A stretch of 64,000 nt of DNA from Oerskovia paurometabola (lineage in GTDB: Bacteria; Actinomycetota; Actinomycetes; Actinomycetales; Cellulomonadaceae): contig NZ_JAFBBV010000001.1 of assembly GCF_016907365.1 (NCBI RefSeq), forward strand, positions 2,852,001 to 2,916,000, read 5' to 3'. A model generated the notes under the pieces. That model worked only from the letters and a program-made list of their open reading frames with translations, was not told the origin of the DNA and did no database searches. This document shows, in pieces, positions 43,749 to 53,491 of the stretch. The position numbers and the translations under genes were made by a program. Positions within the stretch are counted from its first letter, which is position 1; every line of letters starts with the position of its first letter.

Positions 43749-44579
43749 ATGACCATCCCCACCACCCTGCTCTCGTCCGGCCACGAGATGCCGCTCCTCG
43801 GCCTCGGGACGTGGCCCCTCGACGACCACGCGTCGGCGAGGGCCGTGGCGGGCGCGATCGGGCTGGGGTACCGGCTGATCGACACGGCCTCGCGCTACGA
43901 GAACGAGATCGGCGTCGGGCAGGGCATCGCGGCATCGGGTGTGGACCGCGCCGACCTGTTCGTCACGACCAAGCTCCGCGGCGCCGACCAGGGGTACGAC
44001 GCGACGCGCGACGCCCTGCGCGGGAGCCTCGACCGCCTGGGCCTCGACTACGTGGACCTCTACCTGATCCACTGGCCGCTGCCCCGCCTCGACCGGTACG
44101 TCGAGTCCTACCGGGCGATGATCGACCTCGCCGCCGAGGGCCTGATCCGCAGCGTCGGCGTCTCGAACTTCCGTGAGCACCACCTCGACCGGCTCATCGC
44201 CGAGACGAGCCACGTCCCCGCCGTGAACCAGATCCAGCTCTCCCCGGCGCTGGCACGCACGGGCCTACGACGCTTCCTCACCGAGCGCGGGATCACGGTC
44301 GAGGGCTGGAGCCCGCTCGGGCAGGAGGAAGGCGTGCTCGACGAGCCGGTGATCCAGGCGATCGCCACGGCCCACGGGCGGACCGTCGGTCAGGTCGTGC
44401 TGCGCTGGCACGTCCAGCAGGGGATCATCACCATCCCCAAGTCGGCGAGACCCGAACGCCAGCGGGCGAACGCCGAGATCTTCGACTTCGAGCTCACCGA
44501 CGACGACATGACCCAGATCGCGAGCCTCGACCGCGGCGAGGACGCCGCGCGCGACTCCGACGAGCACGAGGAGTTCTGA
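43749..44579 (+). CDS. Aldo/keto reductase
   Basis: This 276-aa TIM-barrel NADPH-dependent reductase of the 2,5-diketogluconate reductase-like group has the catalytic tetrad visible as Asp and Tyr in LIDTASRYENE, Lys in TTKLRG and His in LIHWPLP. The C-terminal cofactor signature is IPKSARPERQRANAEIFDFEL. The stop codon overlaps the next start by one base (TGATG), so it is cotranscribed with a beta-hydroxyacid dehydrogenase-like gene. Substrate unknown. Confidence 0.92.
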   Translation: MTIPTTLLSSGHEMPLLGLGTWPLDDHASARAVAGAIGLGYRLIDTASRYENEIGVGQGIAASGVDRADLFVTTKLRGADQGYDATRDALRGSLDRLGLDYVDLYLIHWPLPRLDRYVESYRAMIDLAAEGLIRSVGVSNFREHHLDRLIAETSHVPAVNQIQLSPALARTGLRRFLTERGITVEGWSPLGQEEGVLDEPVIQAIATAHGRTVGQVVLRWHVQQGIITIPKSARPERQRANAEIFDFELTDDDMTQIASLDRGEDAARDSDEHEEF

Positions 44580-45466
44580 TGAGCGACCTGCCGACCGTCA
44601 CCGTCCTCGGCACGGGCACCATGGGCACCGGCGTCACGCACTCGCTCCTGCGCGAGGGCTTCGAGGTCACGGTGTGGAACCGGACCGCGTCGCGCGCCGC
44701 CCCGCTCGCCGACGCCGGGGCGCGCGTCGCCCCGACCGCGGCGCAGGCCGCGCACGGGGCGGACGTCGTCCTGAGCATCCTGTTCGACGCCGCCGCCGTC
44801 CTCGACGTCCTGGACGCGGCAGGCCCCTCGGTGGGCACCGGAGCCGTGTGGGTCCAGGCCTCGACGGTCGGGCGCGAGGGAACCGCCCGGATCGTCGAGC
44901 GCGCCCGACAGCTCGGCGTGACCCTCGTCGAGGCCAACCTGCTCGGCACCAGGCAGCCGGCCGAGGACGGGCAGCTCACGGTGCTCGCCGCCGGGGACCC
45001 CGACGTCCTGGCCGGCATCTCCCCCGTGCTCGACGCGATCTCGGCGAAGGTCGTGGTCGCCGGGACCGAGGTAGGGCAGGGCACGGCGCTCAAGCTCGCG
45101 TGCAACGCGTGGCTCGCCGCGATCACGGCCGCGACGGCCCAGTCGATCGCGCTCGCGCGCGCAGAGGGCATCGACCCGCACCTGTTCCTCGACGCCATCG
45201 GGGGCGGAGCGTCCGACTCCCCCTACGCCCACCTCAAGGGCGCCGAGATGATCAGGGGCGGGTTCGCGCCGCAGTTCGCGCTCGACGGGCTGCGCAAGGA
45301 CATCGGGCTCATCTCGGAAGCCGCCGCAGGCGCCGGGCTGGACCCGGCACTGCTGGACGCGCTGTCTGCCCTGTACGACAGCGCGTCGGCGCGCGGGCAC
45401 GGGGGCGACGACATCGCCGCTGTCTACACGGCGTTCGGCGCACCGCACACCGGGTCGACGGACTGA
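44579..45466 (+). CDS. NAD(P)-dependent beta-hydroxyacid dehydrogenase family protein
   Basis: This 295-aa protein of the 3-hydroxyisobutyrate/6-phosphogluconate dehydrogenase family starts with the Rossmann motif VTVLGTGTMGTGVTHSLLREGFEVTVWNRT, with the catalytic Lys in GTALKLACNAWLA. It is the second gene of an operon with the aldo/keto reductase, so the pair may process one carbonyl or hydroxyacid substrate. Some relatives act as imine or glyoxylate reductases. Confidence 0.88.
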   Translation: MSDLPTVTVLGTGTMGTGVTHSLLREGFEVTVWNRTASRAAPLADAGARVAPTAAQAAHGADVVLSILFDAAAVLDVLDAAGPSVGTGAVWVQASTVGREGTARIVERARQLGVTLVEANLLGTRQPAEDGQLTVLAAGDPDVLAGISPVLDAISAKVVVAGTEVGQGTALKLACNAWLAAITAATAQSIALARAEGIDPHLFLDAIGGGASDSPYAHLKGAEMIRGGFAPQFALDGLRKDIGLISEAAAGAGLDPALLDALSALYDSASARGHGGDDIAAVYTAFGAPHTGSTD

Positions 45467-45569
45467 GAGCGAGGCAACCCGCACCCAACCTCCCTGCTTC
45501 CTCCACGCCGATCGCGATGTCACACGTAGACTCTCACCATCTGTACAACGGGCATCTCGCTCACCCCGC

Positions 45570-45592
45570 GGCTGGGAAGTCGACCCCCAGCC
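45570..45592 (+). promoter_or_regulatory. Hairpin in the desaturase leader
   Basis: GGCTGGG (45570-45576) pairs with CCCAGCC (45586-45592), ending 13 nt before the desaturase ATG and just ahead of its GTGAGGG ribosome site. It could modulate translation initiation. Confidence 0.3.
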
Positions 45593-45605
45593 CTGTGAGG
45601 GATGT

Positions 45606-46703
45606 ATGACCGACACTGCAGTCCGCCCCGGATTCCGCCCGACGAAGCCGCGCACCAGCGACGGCACGAGCGTCACCAGCACCTACACCGAGCTCTCCAA
45701 GCGCATCCGCGAGGCCGGGCTGCTCGAGCGGACGCACGGCTACTACGGCTGGGTCGCCGCGATCCTCACGGTCACTCTCGGCGGCGCCGTCGCCGGCTTC
45801 GTGCTCCTGGGCGACTCGTGGTTCCAGCTGCTCATCGCGGGCGCGCTGGGGCTCATCCTCACGCAGTTCGCGTTCCTCTCGCACGAGGCCGCGCACCGCA
45901 CGATCCTCACGTCCGGTCCCGCCAACGACCGGGTGGGTCGGTTCCTCGCCAACGGCGTCGTCGGCATCAGCTACTCGTGGTGGATGAACAAGCACACGCG
46001 CCACCACGCGAACCCGAACCGCGTCGGCAAGGACCCGGACATCGAGACCGACACCATCTCGTTCCTCGAGGAGAGCGCGGCCGAGCAGAAGGGCTTCCTC
46101 GCCCTCATCACCCGACACCAGGGCTGGCTGTTCTTCCCGCTGCTGACGCTCGAGGGCATCAACCTGCACATGATCTCGATCCGCTCGCTGCTGTCCTCGG
46201 CGAAGAGCCGGGCGCGGACCATGGAGCTCGTGACGATCGCCGTTCGCCTCACGCTCTACGTGGGCGTCGTGCTCTGGTTCCTCCCGCTGGGCATGGCCTT
46301 CGCGTTCCTCGGTGTACAACTGGCGGTCTTCGGTGTGTACATGGGTGCGTCGTTCGCCCCCAACCACAAGGGCATGGCGATCATCCCCGCGACCAGCAAG
46401 CTCGACTTCCTGTCCAAGCAGGTCCTGACGTCGCGCAACATCACGGGCGGGCGCGTCATGAACGTCCTCATGGGCGGGCTCAACTACCAGATCGAGCACC
46501 ACCTGTTCCCGAGCATGCCCCGCCCCCACCTCGCCAAGGCCCGCCTCATGGTCCGCGAGCACTGCGCGCGCCTGGGCATGCCGTACACCGAGACCAACCT
46601 GCTGGCGTCGTACGCGATCGTCGTCCGCTATCTCAACCGCGTCGGCCTCTCGGCACGCGACCCGTTCGACTGCCCCATGTTCAACCAGCTCCGCAAGGTC
46701 TGA
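45606..46703 (+). CDS. Membrane fatty acid desaturase
   Basis: This 365-aa integral membrane di-iron desaturase has three histidine boxes: HEAAH (about residues 98-102), HTRHH (about 132-136) and QIEHH (about 296-300). Four hydrophobic segments lie between them. The QxxHH third box is shared with front-end/acyl-lipid desaturases. It likely introduces a double bond into membrane acyl chains, a response common to cold or oxidative stress. It is monocistronic. Confidence 0.9.
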   Translation: MTDTAVRPGFRPTKPRTSDGTSVTSTYTELSKRIREAGLLERTHGYYGWVAAILTVTLGGAVAGFVLLGDSWFQLLIAGALGLILTQFAFLSHEAAHRTILTSGPANDRVGRFLANGVVGISYSWWMNKHTRHHANPNRVGKDPDIETDTISFLEESAAEQKGFLALITRHQGWLFFPLLTLEGINLHMISIRSLLSSAKSRARTMELVTIAVRLTLYVGVVLWFLPLGMAFAFLGVQLAVFGVYMGASFAPNHKGMAIIPATSKLDFLSKQVLTSRNITGGRVMNVLMGGLNYQIEHHLFPSMPRPHLAKARLMVREHCARLGMPYTETNLLASYAIVVRYLNRVGLSARDPFDCPMFNQLRKV

Positions 46704-46747
46704 GCCTGCGCCCCTCTGGTCCTGTCAGAGCCGGCGTGACGCAGAGG

Positions 46748-47404
46748 TCACGCTCGTCCTGACACGTCGGGCTCCGCGGGTCCCGTCCCGTCGAGCGCGC
46801 ACACCGGCTGACGCAGCACCGTCCGCAGCTTCTCGGGCGCCGTGCGACGCACGTCGCTGAGGTAGATCTCGTGGTGCGGGCCGTTGAACGTCAGCCCGTG
46901 CTCGGGCAGGTACTCGTCGTGCAACCGGGCGAGCGTCGGCGCCTCGTCGTCGTAGGACCCGACGTGCATGACCTGCACCGCGTCCCCCTCGTCGTACGTC
47001 GCGAAGCGCACCCGGTCGAGCGCGGGCAGCCCTTTCTTGCGGACCGTCACCTCGGCCACGTCGGCCACGAACGCGTCGGTGAGCCAGTCGGGCTGCAGCA
47101 CCATGAGGGTCCAGCTCCACGCGTCCTTGTCGCGGCGCACGAACGCGGCGGGGTCCTCCGCGGTCCACAGCCCTTCGAGCGGCCCGACGACGTAGTCCCT
47201 GCCCAGGTCCTTCTTGCTCGCGAACTTCACGGCATAGGAGAGCGAGAACAACGCCTCGACCGCCTCGGCGTACGCCGGAGCCGTGTTCGGGTCCCCCTCG
47301 CCGTCGAACTGCAGGTACACGAGCGGTGGCACGACGACCCGTGTGAACTCACGGGGCGGAGCGTAGAGCTCGCGGTGCTCCTTGCGCAGGTCGACCTTGT
47401 CCAT
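46748..47404 (-). CDS. GyrI-like small-molecule-binding domain protein
   Basis: This 218-aa single-domain protein of the GyrI/SOUL-like (AraC effector-binding) group has LVYLQFDGEGDPNTAPAYAEAVEALFSLSYAVKF, GPLEGLWTAEDP, WSWTLMVLQPDWLT and HHEIYLSDVRRTAPEKLRTVLRQPV near the end. It has no DNA-binding domain. Such stand-alone proteins bind or hydrolyse small planar toxins in a few studied cases. ATG 47404 has GGAG within GGAGGAACCC upstream. Confidence 0.85.
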   Translation of the reverse strand: MDKVDLRKEHRELYAPPREFTRVVVPPLVYLQFDGEGDPNTAPAYAEAVEALFSLSYAVKFASKKDLGRDYVVGPLEGLWTAEDPAAFVRRDKDAWSWTLMVLQPDWLTDAFVADVAEVTVRKKGLPALDRVRFATYDEGDAVQVMHVGSYDDEAPTLARLHDEYLPEHGLTFNGPHHEIYLSDVRRTAPEKLRTVLRQPVCALDGTGPAEPDVSGRA

Positions 47405-47572
47405 GGGTTCCTCCGAGACGAGCGACGAGTCGAGCGCGACCTGAGCGCGCCCGGTGCGCGGCGCCGTCGGGCCGGGACGACGAGGAGGTGAGCCACGTCG
47501 CTCTGCCTGACGACGTCGCCCACCTCCTCAGCCTCCCTCGCCCCGCGCAGGTTCGCACTCCCGCGCCGGGCC

Positions 47573-48955
47573 TCAGAGCGCCTGGATGATGTTCTCCACC
47601 TGATCCTTGGCGTCTCCGAAGAGCATCGCGGTGTTGTCCTTGAAGAACAGCGGGTTCTGGACCCCCGCGTACCCCGTGGCCATCGACCGCTTGAAGACGA
47701 TCACCTGCTTCGCGTTCCAGACCTCCAGCACAGGCATGCCCGCGATGGGCGAGCCCGGGTCGTCGAGCGCCGCCGGGTTGACCGTGTCGTTGGCGCCGAT
47801 GACCAGCACCACGTCGGTGTCCGGCAGGTCACCGTTGATCTCGTCCATCTCGAGGACGATGTCGTAGGGCACCTTGGCCTCGGCGAGCAGGACGTTCATG
47901 TGCCCGGGCAGGCGGCCCGCGACCGGGTGCACCCCGAACCGGACCTCGATGCCGCGCACGCGCAGCCGGCGCACGAGGTCCGCGACGGGGTACTGCGCCT
48001 TGGCGACCGCCATGCCGTAGCCGGGCGTCACCACGACCGAGCGCGCGTGCTTGAGCAGGTCGGCGACCTCGGCCGCCTGGATCTCGTGGTGCTCGCCGTA
48101 GTCCTGGTCCGAGGCCACGACCGTGCCGCCCTCGGCCCCGAACCCGCCCAGGATGACGCTCACGAACGAGCGGTTCATGGCCTTGCACATGATGTAGCTG
48201 AGGATCGCACCCGAGGAACCCACCAGTGCTCCCGTGATGATGAGCAGGTCGTTGCTGAGCATGAAGCCCGCCGCGGCCGCGGCCCACCCGGAGTACGAGT
48301 TGAGCATCGAGACGACGACCGGCATGTCGCCGCCGCCGATCGAGGCCACCAGGTGCCAGCCCAGCGCGAGCGCGACGACCGTCATGAGGATCAGCGGCAG
48401 CAGCCCGTGACCCACGATGAACCATGCCATGAGGCCTCCCGAGGCGACGAGCGCCCCGAGGTTCCACCAGTTGCGCCCCGGCAGCATGAGCGGGTTCGAC
48501 CGGATGCGCGCCGACAGCTTGAGGTAGGCCACGATCGAGCCCGTGAACGTCACCGCGCCGATGAGCACGCCGAGGAAGACCTCGACCAGGTGCACGACGT
48601 CACCCTGCTCGGTCAGGTACGAGTTGAAGCCGACGAGCACCGCCGCGAGCCCCACGAAGCTGTGCAGGAGCGCGATCATCTCCGGCATCTGCGTCATCTC
48701 GACGCTGCGCGCCCGCCACGTCCCGACGACCGCGCCGATCAGGAACACCATGGCGATGAGCAGCAGCGTCACCATGACGGGACGCTCGCTGTCCTTCAGC
48801 GCGAGCGCGACCGTGGCCACGAGGGCCAGACCCATGCCGGTCATGCCGAGCAGGCTGCCGCGACGAGCCGTCTCCTGCTTGGACAGGCCCGCGAGGCTGA
48901 GGATGAACAGGACTGCTGCGATGACGTAAGCAGCCTGGACCAGGGAGGTCAGCAC
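47573..48955 (-). CDS. pntB: NAD(P) transhydrogenase subunit beta
   Basis: This 460-aa protein has nine or so membrane helices (1-260) and a C-terminal NADP(H)-binding domain III (about 280-460) with [20 protein letters not shown] and [14 protein letters not shown]. With PntA it couples proton re-entry to hydride transfer from NADH to NADP. It begins 3 nt after the pntA stop. Confidence 0.95.
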   Translation of the reverse strand: MLTSLVQAAYVIAAVLFILSLAGLSKQETARRGSLLGMTGMGLALVATVALALKDSERPVMVTLLLIAMVFLIGAVVGTWRARSVEMTQMPEMIALLHSFVGLAAVLVGFNSYLTEQGDVVHLVEVFLGVLIGAVTFTGSIVAYLKLSARIRSNPLMLPGRNWWNLGALVASGGLMAWFIVGHGLLPLILMTVVALALGWHLVASIGGGDMPVVVSMLNSYSGWAAAAAGFMLSNDLLIITGALVGSSGAILSYIMCKAMNRSFVSVILGGFGAEGGTVVASDQDYGEHHEIQAAEVADLLKHARSVVVTPGYGMAVAKAQYPVADLVRRLRVRGIEVRFGVHPVAGRLPGHMNVLLAEAKVPYDIVLEMDEINGDLPDTDVVLVIGANDTVNPAALDDPGSPIAGMPVLEVWNAKQVIVFKRSMATGYAGVQNPLFFKDNTAMLFGDAKDQVENIIQAL

Positions 48956-48958
48956 GGG

Positions 48959-50521
48959 TCAGGCCTCCTTCCGGAACATGCCGATCATGCGGTAGGCCAC
49001 GAGGAACCCACCGAAGATGTTGACGGAGGCCAGGGCGGCCGCGACGAAGGCGATCGTGGTGACCACCCAGCTCGAGTCGCCGATCTGCAGGAGCGCGCCG
49101 ACCAGGATGATCCCGGAGATCGCGTTCGTCTGGGCCATGAGGGGGGTGTGCAGCGAGTGGCTCACGTTCGAGATGACGTAGTAGCCCACGACCACCGCGA
49201 GCGCGAACACCGTGAAGTGCCCCACGAACGCGGGCGGCGAGAACGTGATGGCGAGCGCTGCCAGGACCGCGGCCAGGGCGTACCCGACCGCCCGGCGGGT
49301 GCCACGCCGTCGGGCGGCGTCCAGCGCGGTCGCTGCGTCCAGCGCGGCCTGGGCCTCGTCAACCGCGGGCGCGGCCGGGGCCGCGGGGGCCGCGGCCGAG
49401 ACCGCGACCGGGGGCGGCGGCCACAGGACCTCGCCCGCCTTCGCGACCGTCATGCCGCGCAGCACCTCGTCGTCGAGGTCGAGCACGACCTGTCCGTCGC
49501 CGCCCGGGGTCAGGAGCTTGAGCAGGTTGACGATGTTCGTCCCGACGAGCTGCGAGGTGTGCTTGGGCATGCGGCTCGTGAGGTCCGTGTACCCGAGGAT
49601 CACGACGCCGTTGTCCGTCACGACGCGCTCCCCCGGCACCGTGAGCTCGCAGTTGCCGCCGCCCGAGGCCGCGAGGTCCACGATCACGCTGCCGGGGCGC
49701 ATCGCGGCGACCATGTCGGCGCTGATGGTGCGCGGCGCACGACCCCGCACCAGGGCCGTCGTGACGACGATGTCGGCGCGCGCCGTCTCGGCCGCGTACA
49801 TCTGGGCCGTGAGGCGCTCCTGCTCGGCGGTCAGCGCGCTCGCGTAGCCGTCGGTGCTGACCTCCTGGCGCGCGCCCTCGGCCTGGACGAACTCCGCGCC
49901 CATCGACTCGATCTGCTCGCCGACCTCGGGCCGCACGTCGAACGCGCGCACCTGCGCGCCGAGGCTCGCGGCCGTGCCGATCGCGGCAAGACCTGCGACG
50001 CCGGCGCCGATCACGAACACGGTCGCGGGCGCCGTCTTGCCCGCCGCGGTGACCTGGCCGGCGAACATGCCGCCGTACTCCTCCGCAGACTCGATCACCG
50101 CGCGGTACCCCGCGACGTTCGACATCGCGCTGAGCACGTCGAGCGACTGGGCGCGCGAGATGCGCGGCACGGCGTCGAGGGCCAGCGCCGTGACGCCGTG
50201 GTCCGCGAGCTGCTGCACGAGTGCCTCGTTCGCACCGGGGGCCAGCATGGCGACCAGGGTCGCCCCCTCGCTCAGCGACGCGACCTGCTCGGCCGACGGG
50301 CTGTTGACGGCCGTGACGACGTCCGCTCCCCACGCCTGCGCCGCGTCCCCCAAGGTCGCGCCCGCCTCCGCGTACGCCTCGTCGGGGTAGCTCGCGCGCT
50401 CACCGGCACCGTGCTCGACCACGACGTCGTACCCGAGGCCCACGAGCTGGGCCACCGTACGGGGCGTCGCGGCGACGAGCCGCTCGCCGGGACGGGTCTC
50501 TCTGGGCACGCCGATGCGCAT
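48959..50521 (-). CDS. pntA: NAD(P) transhydrogenase subunit alpha
   Basis: This 520-aa protein has an NAD-binding domain I (about 1-375; [55 protein letters not shown]) followed by a membrane part with four helices (about 400-515). It is the undivided PntA form rather than split alpha1/alpha2. ATG 50521 follows AAGGAGG. It is first in the pntAB operon, with palindromic elements upstream. Confidence 0.95.
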   Translation of the reverse strand: MRIGVPRETRPGERLVAATPRTVAQLVGLGYDVVVEHGAGERASYPDEAYAEAGATLGDAAQAWGADVVTAVNSPSAEQVASLSEGATLVAMLAPGANEALVQQLADHGVTALALDAVPRISRAQSLDVLSAMSNVAGYRAVIESAEEYGGMFAGQVTAAGKTAPATVFVIGAGVAGLAAIGTAASLGAQVRAFDVRPEVGEQIESMGAEFVQAEGARQEVSTDGYASALTAEQERLTAQMYAAETARADIVVTTALVRGRAPRTISADMVAAMRPGSVIVDLAASGGGNCELTVPGERVVTDNGVVILGYTDLTSRMPKHTSQLVGTNIVNLLKLLTPGGDGQVVLDLDDEVLRGMTVAKAGEVLWPPPPVAVSAAAPAAPAAPAVDEAQAALDAATALDAARRRGTRRAVGYALAAVLAALAITFSPPAFVGHFTVFALAVVVGYYVISNVSHSLHTPLMAQTNAISGIILVGALLQIGDSSWVVTTIAFVAAALASVNIFGGFLVAYRMIGMFRKEA

Positions 50522-50588
50522 GCTGACCTCCTTGCTCGGATGGCTGCACGGTATCGGTACGGCAAAGGATCCGCCGTAAGGCACGCAT

Positions 50589-50609
50589 CGTGGACGAATG
50601 TCGTCCACG
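50589..50609. promoter_or_regulatory. 21-bp palindrome upstream of pntAB
   Basis: CGTGGACGA-N3-TCGTCCACG (50589-50597 and 50601-50609), perfect 9-bp arms, 68 nt upstream of the pntA start. A likely regulator binding site; the regulator is unknown. Confidence 0.6.
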
Positions 50610-50629
50610 CGGATCACGGTCCGGGGGGC

Positions 50630-50706
50630 GAGACGGGCGGTCCGGTCCGAGACGGGTGTGTGCGCCAGCGGTGCGGAGACCCGTCTCGGACGCGCGCACC
50701 CGTCTC
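50630..50706. repeat. Symmetric array of four GAGACGGG elements
   Basis: GAGACGGG at 50630 and 50649 and its reverse complement CCCGTCTC at 50680 and 50699. Both pairs are spaced 19 nt, giving a two-fold symmetric array. The inner pair extends to 12-bp arms (50646-50657 and 50679-50690). It lies between the pntA start and the gene at 50786. Confidence 0.7.
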
Positions 50707-50785
50707 ACCTGCGCCGCAGGTCCGCCCCTGCCCGACGGCGCCAATCACCTGGCATCTGCCGCTCGCCGCTGGCTAGGGTCGCGTC

Positions 50786-51022
50786 ATGAGCGCATCCGGC
50801 CCGCCCGACGCACGCGGGCGACTCGTCGAGGACCCGTTCGACCACCGCGTCACGGCGTCCGGGACCGTCCTGGCCTACCGAGGCGGGCGGCTGGTGGCGA
50901 CGATCTCCGGCGCCCAGGCGGCGCGACTGATCGCCGCTCTGGAGACGGCTGACGAGGACCGGGCGCAGCACCTCCTGGCGCGGGCGACCGGGAACTACCG
51001 ACGGGGGAACGAGCGGCGGTGA
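50786..51022 (+). CDS. Small hypothetical protein (78 aa)
   Basis: This soluble, charged protein carries a short core RVTASGTVLAYRGGRLVATISGAQAARLIAALE (about residues 20-52) that looks like a compact beta-beta-alpha fold. No family name can be given. It lies between the GAGACGGG array and tRNA-Ala, facing away from pntAB. ATG 50786 starts in normal codon usage. Confidence 0.55.
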   Translation: MSASGPPDARGRLVEDPFDHRVTASGTVLAYRGGRLVATISGAQAARLIAALETADEDRAQHLLARATGNYRRGNERR

Positions 51023-51161
51023 CGCCGGCCGAGGCAGCCTGCCCCGTCCCGGGCTGATGCGGCGTACTCGTGAGCCCGCGCGATGCTGGTGGGGACGAAT
51101 GACCCACCCGTGACGTACGACACATTCGGTCCGTAGCGGGTGAAAACAACCCCGGGCAACG

Positions 51162-51197
51162 ACGAAGGCCGCCTCCCTCGCGGGAGACGGCCTTCGT
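51162..51197. terminator. Terminator downstream of tRNA-Ala
   Basis: A 16-bp stem with one mismatch (51162-51177 with 51182-51197, arms starting ACGAAGGCCG) and a TCGC loop, 6 nt past the tRNA 3' end. Confidence 0.88.
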
Positions 51198-51203
51198 GTC
51201 GGG

Positions 51204-51276
51204 TGGAGCTGAGGGGACTCGAACCCCTGACCCCCTGCATGCCATGCAGGTGCGCTACCAGCTGCGCCACAGCCCC
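51204..51276 (-). tRNA. tRNA-Ala (anticodon GGC)
   Basis: The 73-nt cloverleaf on the minus strand has an acceptor stem GGGGCTG/CAGCTCC with discriminator A. The D arm is GCGCAGCTGGTAGCGC, and the anticodon stem CCTGC/GCAGG encloses ATGGCAT with anticodon GGC. The T arm holds GGTTCGAGTCC. A 3' CCA is not encoded. It is followed by a strong terminator. Confidence 0.96.
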
Positions 51277-51334
51277 AGAACCATTGCTGGCCCCGTGCTT
51301 CCGTGAGGTTTTCCCCCTCGGAAGCATCGCTAGT

Positions 51335-52015
51335 TTATGCCGAAGTCGGCTGGAAAATCCAATCGGGTCCAGACGCCCACTCGTCGAGCGAGAAGTCCGC
51401 TCCGACGTTGTGCGCGACGAGCCTCCACGCAGGGTGGGCGTTGGCCCCCGAGCGCTGCAGCTGGGACCAGTGGACGTTGTTCAGCCCGGAGATCCCCCGC
51501 CAGGTCGACGGGTCCAGCCCGAGCATCGCGGTGATCACGAGCGTGATCGCCGCACCGTGCGACACGACGACGAGGGTGTCCTTCTCGTCGAGCGCGTCCG
51601 CGTGCTCGGTCACGGCCTCGACCATGCGGGCCGCGACGTCGGCCCGCGACTCGGCGCCCGCACGCGCGGGCTCCTCGCCACGGCGCCACGCCGCGTACTC
51701 GTCGGGCCAGCGCTCGGAGAGCTCCTCGCCCGTCATGCCCTCCCACTCGCCGAACCCACGCTCACGCAGGCGCTCGTCGAGCGAGACGGGCAGCCCCGTC
51801 GCCTTCCCGTAGTACCTGGCGGTCTCGGCCGCACGCGTCAGGTCCGACGCGACGACGACCGTCGCGGCGTGCGCGGCCGCGAGCGACCGTGCCCCCTGCT
51901 CGGCCTGCCAGTGACCGACGGCGTCCAGCGGGATGTCGACCTGCCCCTGGAGGCGCATGGCCGCGTTGTACTCGGTGCGCCCGTGGCGCAGGAAGACGAC
52001 GGTGCGAGCGCTCAC
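51335..52015 (-). CDS. Histidine phosphatase family protein (phosphoglycerate mutase-like)
   Basis: This 226-aa protein has the catalytic motif LRHGRTEYN (phospho-His near residue 11), acid residues in ERGFGEWEGMTGEEL and the second His in VVVSHGAAI. The GTG start overlaps the rsfS stop (GTGA). In actinobacteria this gene commonly follows rsfS; the physiological substrate is not established. Confidence 0.92.
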   Translation of the reverse strand: MSARTVVFLRHGRTEYNAAMRLQGQVDIPLDAVGHWQAEQGARSLAAAHAATVVVASDLTRAAETARYYGKATGLPVSLDERLRERGFGEWEGMTGEELSERWPDEYAAWRRGEEPARAGAESRADVAARMVEAVTEHADALDEKDTLVVVSHGAAITLVITAMLGLDPSTWRGISGLNNVHWSQLQRSGANAHPAWRLVAHNVGADFSLDEWASGPDWIFQPTSA

Positions 52016-52449
52016 GCCTGCGAGTCCTCCGCGAGGTGGATCGAGCCGTCGGACACGTCGCCCGCGTCCGAGGAGCCGTCCCCACCGCGTGCGTCCTCGG
52101 GCAGCTCGATGGCCGGGCAGTCCTTCCAGAGGCGCTCGAGCGCGTAGTAGACCCGGTCCTCCGAGTGCTGGACGTGCACGACGATGTCGCCGAAGTCCAG
52201 CAGGACCCAGCGCGACTCCGACTTGCCCTCGCGGCGGATGGGCTTGACGCCCACCTTGTGCAGCTCTTCCTCGACGGCGTCCACGATCGCGGACACCTGC
52301 CGTTCGCTCGTCCCCGAGGCGATCAGGAAGACGTCGGTGAGCACGAGCTGCTCACTGACGTCCAGGGCGATGATCTCTTCGGCCTTGCGGTCCGATGCGG
52401 CGCGGGCCGCGATCACCGCAAGCTCGACAGCGCGTTCCGTTGCAGTCAC
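52012..52449 (-). CDS. rsfS: Ribosome silencing factor
   Basis: This 145-aa RsfS/DUF143 protein has EIIALDVSEQLVLTDVFLIASGTSERQVSAIVDAVEEELH and SRWVLLDFGDIVVHVQHSEDRVYYALERLWKDCP. It binds ribosomal protein uL14 and blocks subunit joining in starvation. The tail of about 25 acidic residues is extra. GTG 52449 has GGAGAG ahead. It lies in the conserved nadD-rsfS-phosphatase order. Confidence 0.95.
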   Translation of the reverse strand: MTATERAVELAVIAARAASDRKAEEIIALDVSEQLVLTDVFLIASGTSERQVSAIVDAVEEELHKVGVKPIRREGKSESRWVLLDFGDIVVHVQHSEDRVYYALERLWKDCPAIELPEDARGGDGSSDAGDVSDGSIHLAEDSQA

Positions 52450-52477
52450 GACTCTCCGTGTGTTGTCTCGAGGCCCG

Positions 52478-53491
52478 TCAGAAGGACGGGCCGTGGTGGT
52501 GCGTGGGGCTCGAAGCAGTGGCTTCGACGCCGACCTGCGCGGCGGGCTCCGCGGTGCTCGGCCCTTCGCCCAGGAGGAGCTTCCAGATCAGCAGGCCCAG
52601 GACGAAGGCCACGGCGATGAGGATCAGGTAGTGCAGCCAGGTGTACGCGTGCCCCGGAGGCCGCTCGTCCACCTCGTCGTCCTCGTCGTCCTCCGCACCG
52701 CGGGCCGCGAGGCTCTGCCGCGCTCCCCCGGCGACGGGGAACGGTGAGTCCTCGTCGGGTCCTTGGGCCGCGGCGCTCGGCGCCCCGGGGAACGGGGACG
52801 CAGGCGCAGGCGGCTGGGCCGGGGCCTGCGTCTCCCACGGGAGGGCAGCACGGGCCGGTTCCGGCGCCTGCTGCGCGAGCCCGCTGGGAGCGCTCTGCTC
52901 CCACGGCAGCGCCGCAGGGGCAGGCGCGGGGGTCGCAGCGGCACGCGGGGTGTCCGGCGCGGGCGTCCGTGACGACACCGACTCCCGCGCGGGCGGGAAG
53001 GGCGAGGCCTGCTGCGCCGGGGGGAAAGGGGAGGTCGCGCTCTGGGGCGCCGGCTCGGGGACCGCCGGACGCGTCGGCGTCGCGAACGGTGACGGTGCGG
53101 TCGACGGGGCCCGCATGCTCTGGCGGACCGGGGGCGTCATCCCGGGGGGCGGGGACTGGGCAGGACGGATCGCGACCCGCTCGGCCGTCTCCTGGATCGG
53201 GGTGAGCCGACCGGTCTCGTCGACGCCGCGCATGCCGCCCGTCATCGACGGCGGGCGCACGACGGGCGCCGGGGTCGAGTACCCGTCCGAGGGGGTAGGG
53301 GCCGACACGTCACGCATCGAACGCCGCGACGGCGGCGGGGCGGCCGGGGCCTGGGCCGGCGGCGGGGCGTAGCCTCCCGACGCGGACGGCGCGCCTCCTG
53401 CCGCCTGCTCGGCCGCCGCGGCTTCACGCTCGCGGATCTCTCGGCGCGTCAACGGGCGGACGGGCTGCATGCTCCCGTGCTGATCACTCAT
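52478..53491 (-). CDS. Pro/Ala-rich single-pass membrane protein
   Basis: This 337-aa protein has [17 protein letters not shown] near the N-terminus. A long disordered Pro/Ala/Ser-rich region (about 30-255) contains repeats such as LPWE (three times) and SPFP (several). An acidic stretch [14 protein letters not shown] and one membrane helix (about 285-305, [16 protein letters not shown]) follow. The ATG overlaps the nadD stop (ATGA), so it is part of the nadD-rsfS operon. Similar low-complexity proteins occupy this slot in related actinobacteria. Role unknown. Confidence 0.75.
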   Translation of the reverse strand: MSDQHGSMQPVRPLTRREIREREAAAAEQAAGGAPSASGGYAPPPAQAPAAPPPSRRSMRDVSAPTPSDGYSTPAPVVRPPSMTGGMRGVDETGRLTPIQETAERVAIRPAQSPPPGMTPPVRQSMRAPSTAPSPFATPTRPAVPEPAPQSATSPFPPAQQASPFPPARESVSSRTPAPDTPRAAATPAPAPAALPWEQSAPSGLAQQAPEPARAALPWETQAPAQPPAPASPFPGAPSAAAQGPDEDSPFPVAGGARQSLAARGAEDDEDDEVDERPPGHAYTWLHYLILIAVAFVLGLLIWKLLLGEGPSTAEPAAQVGVEATASSPTHHHGPSF

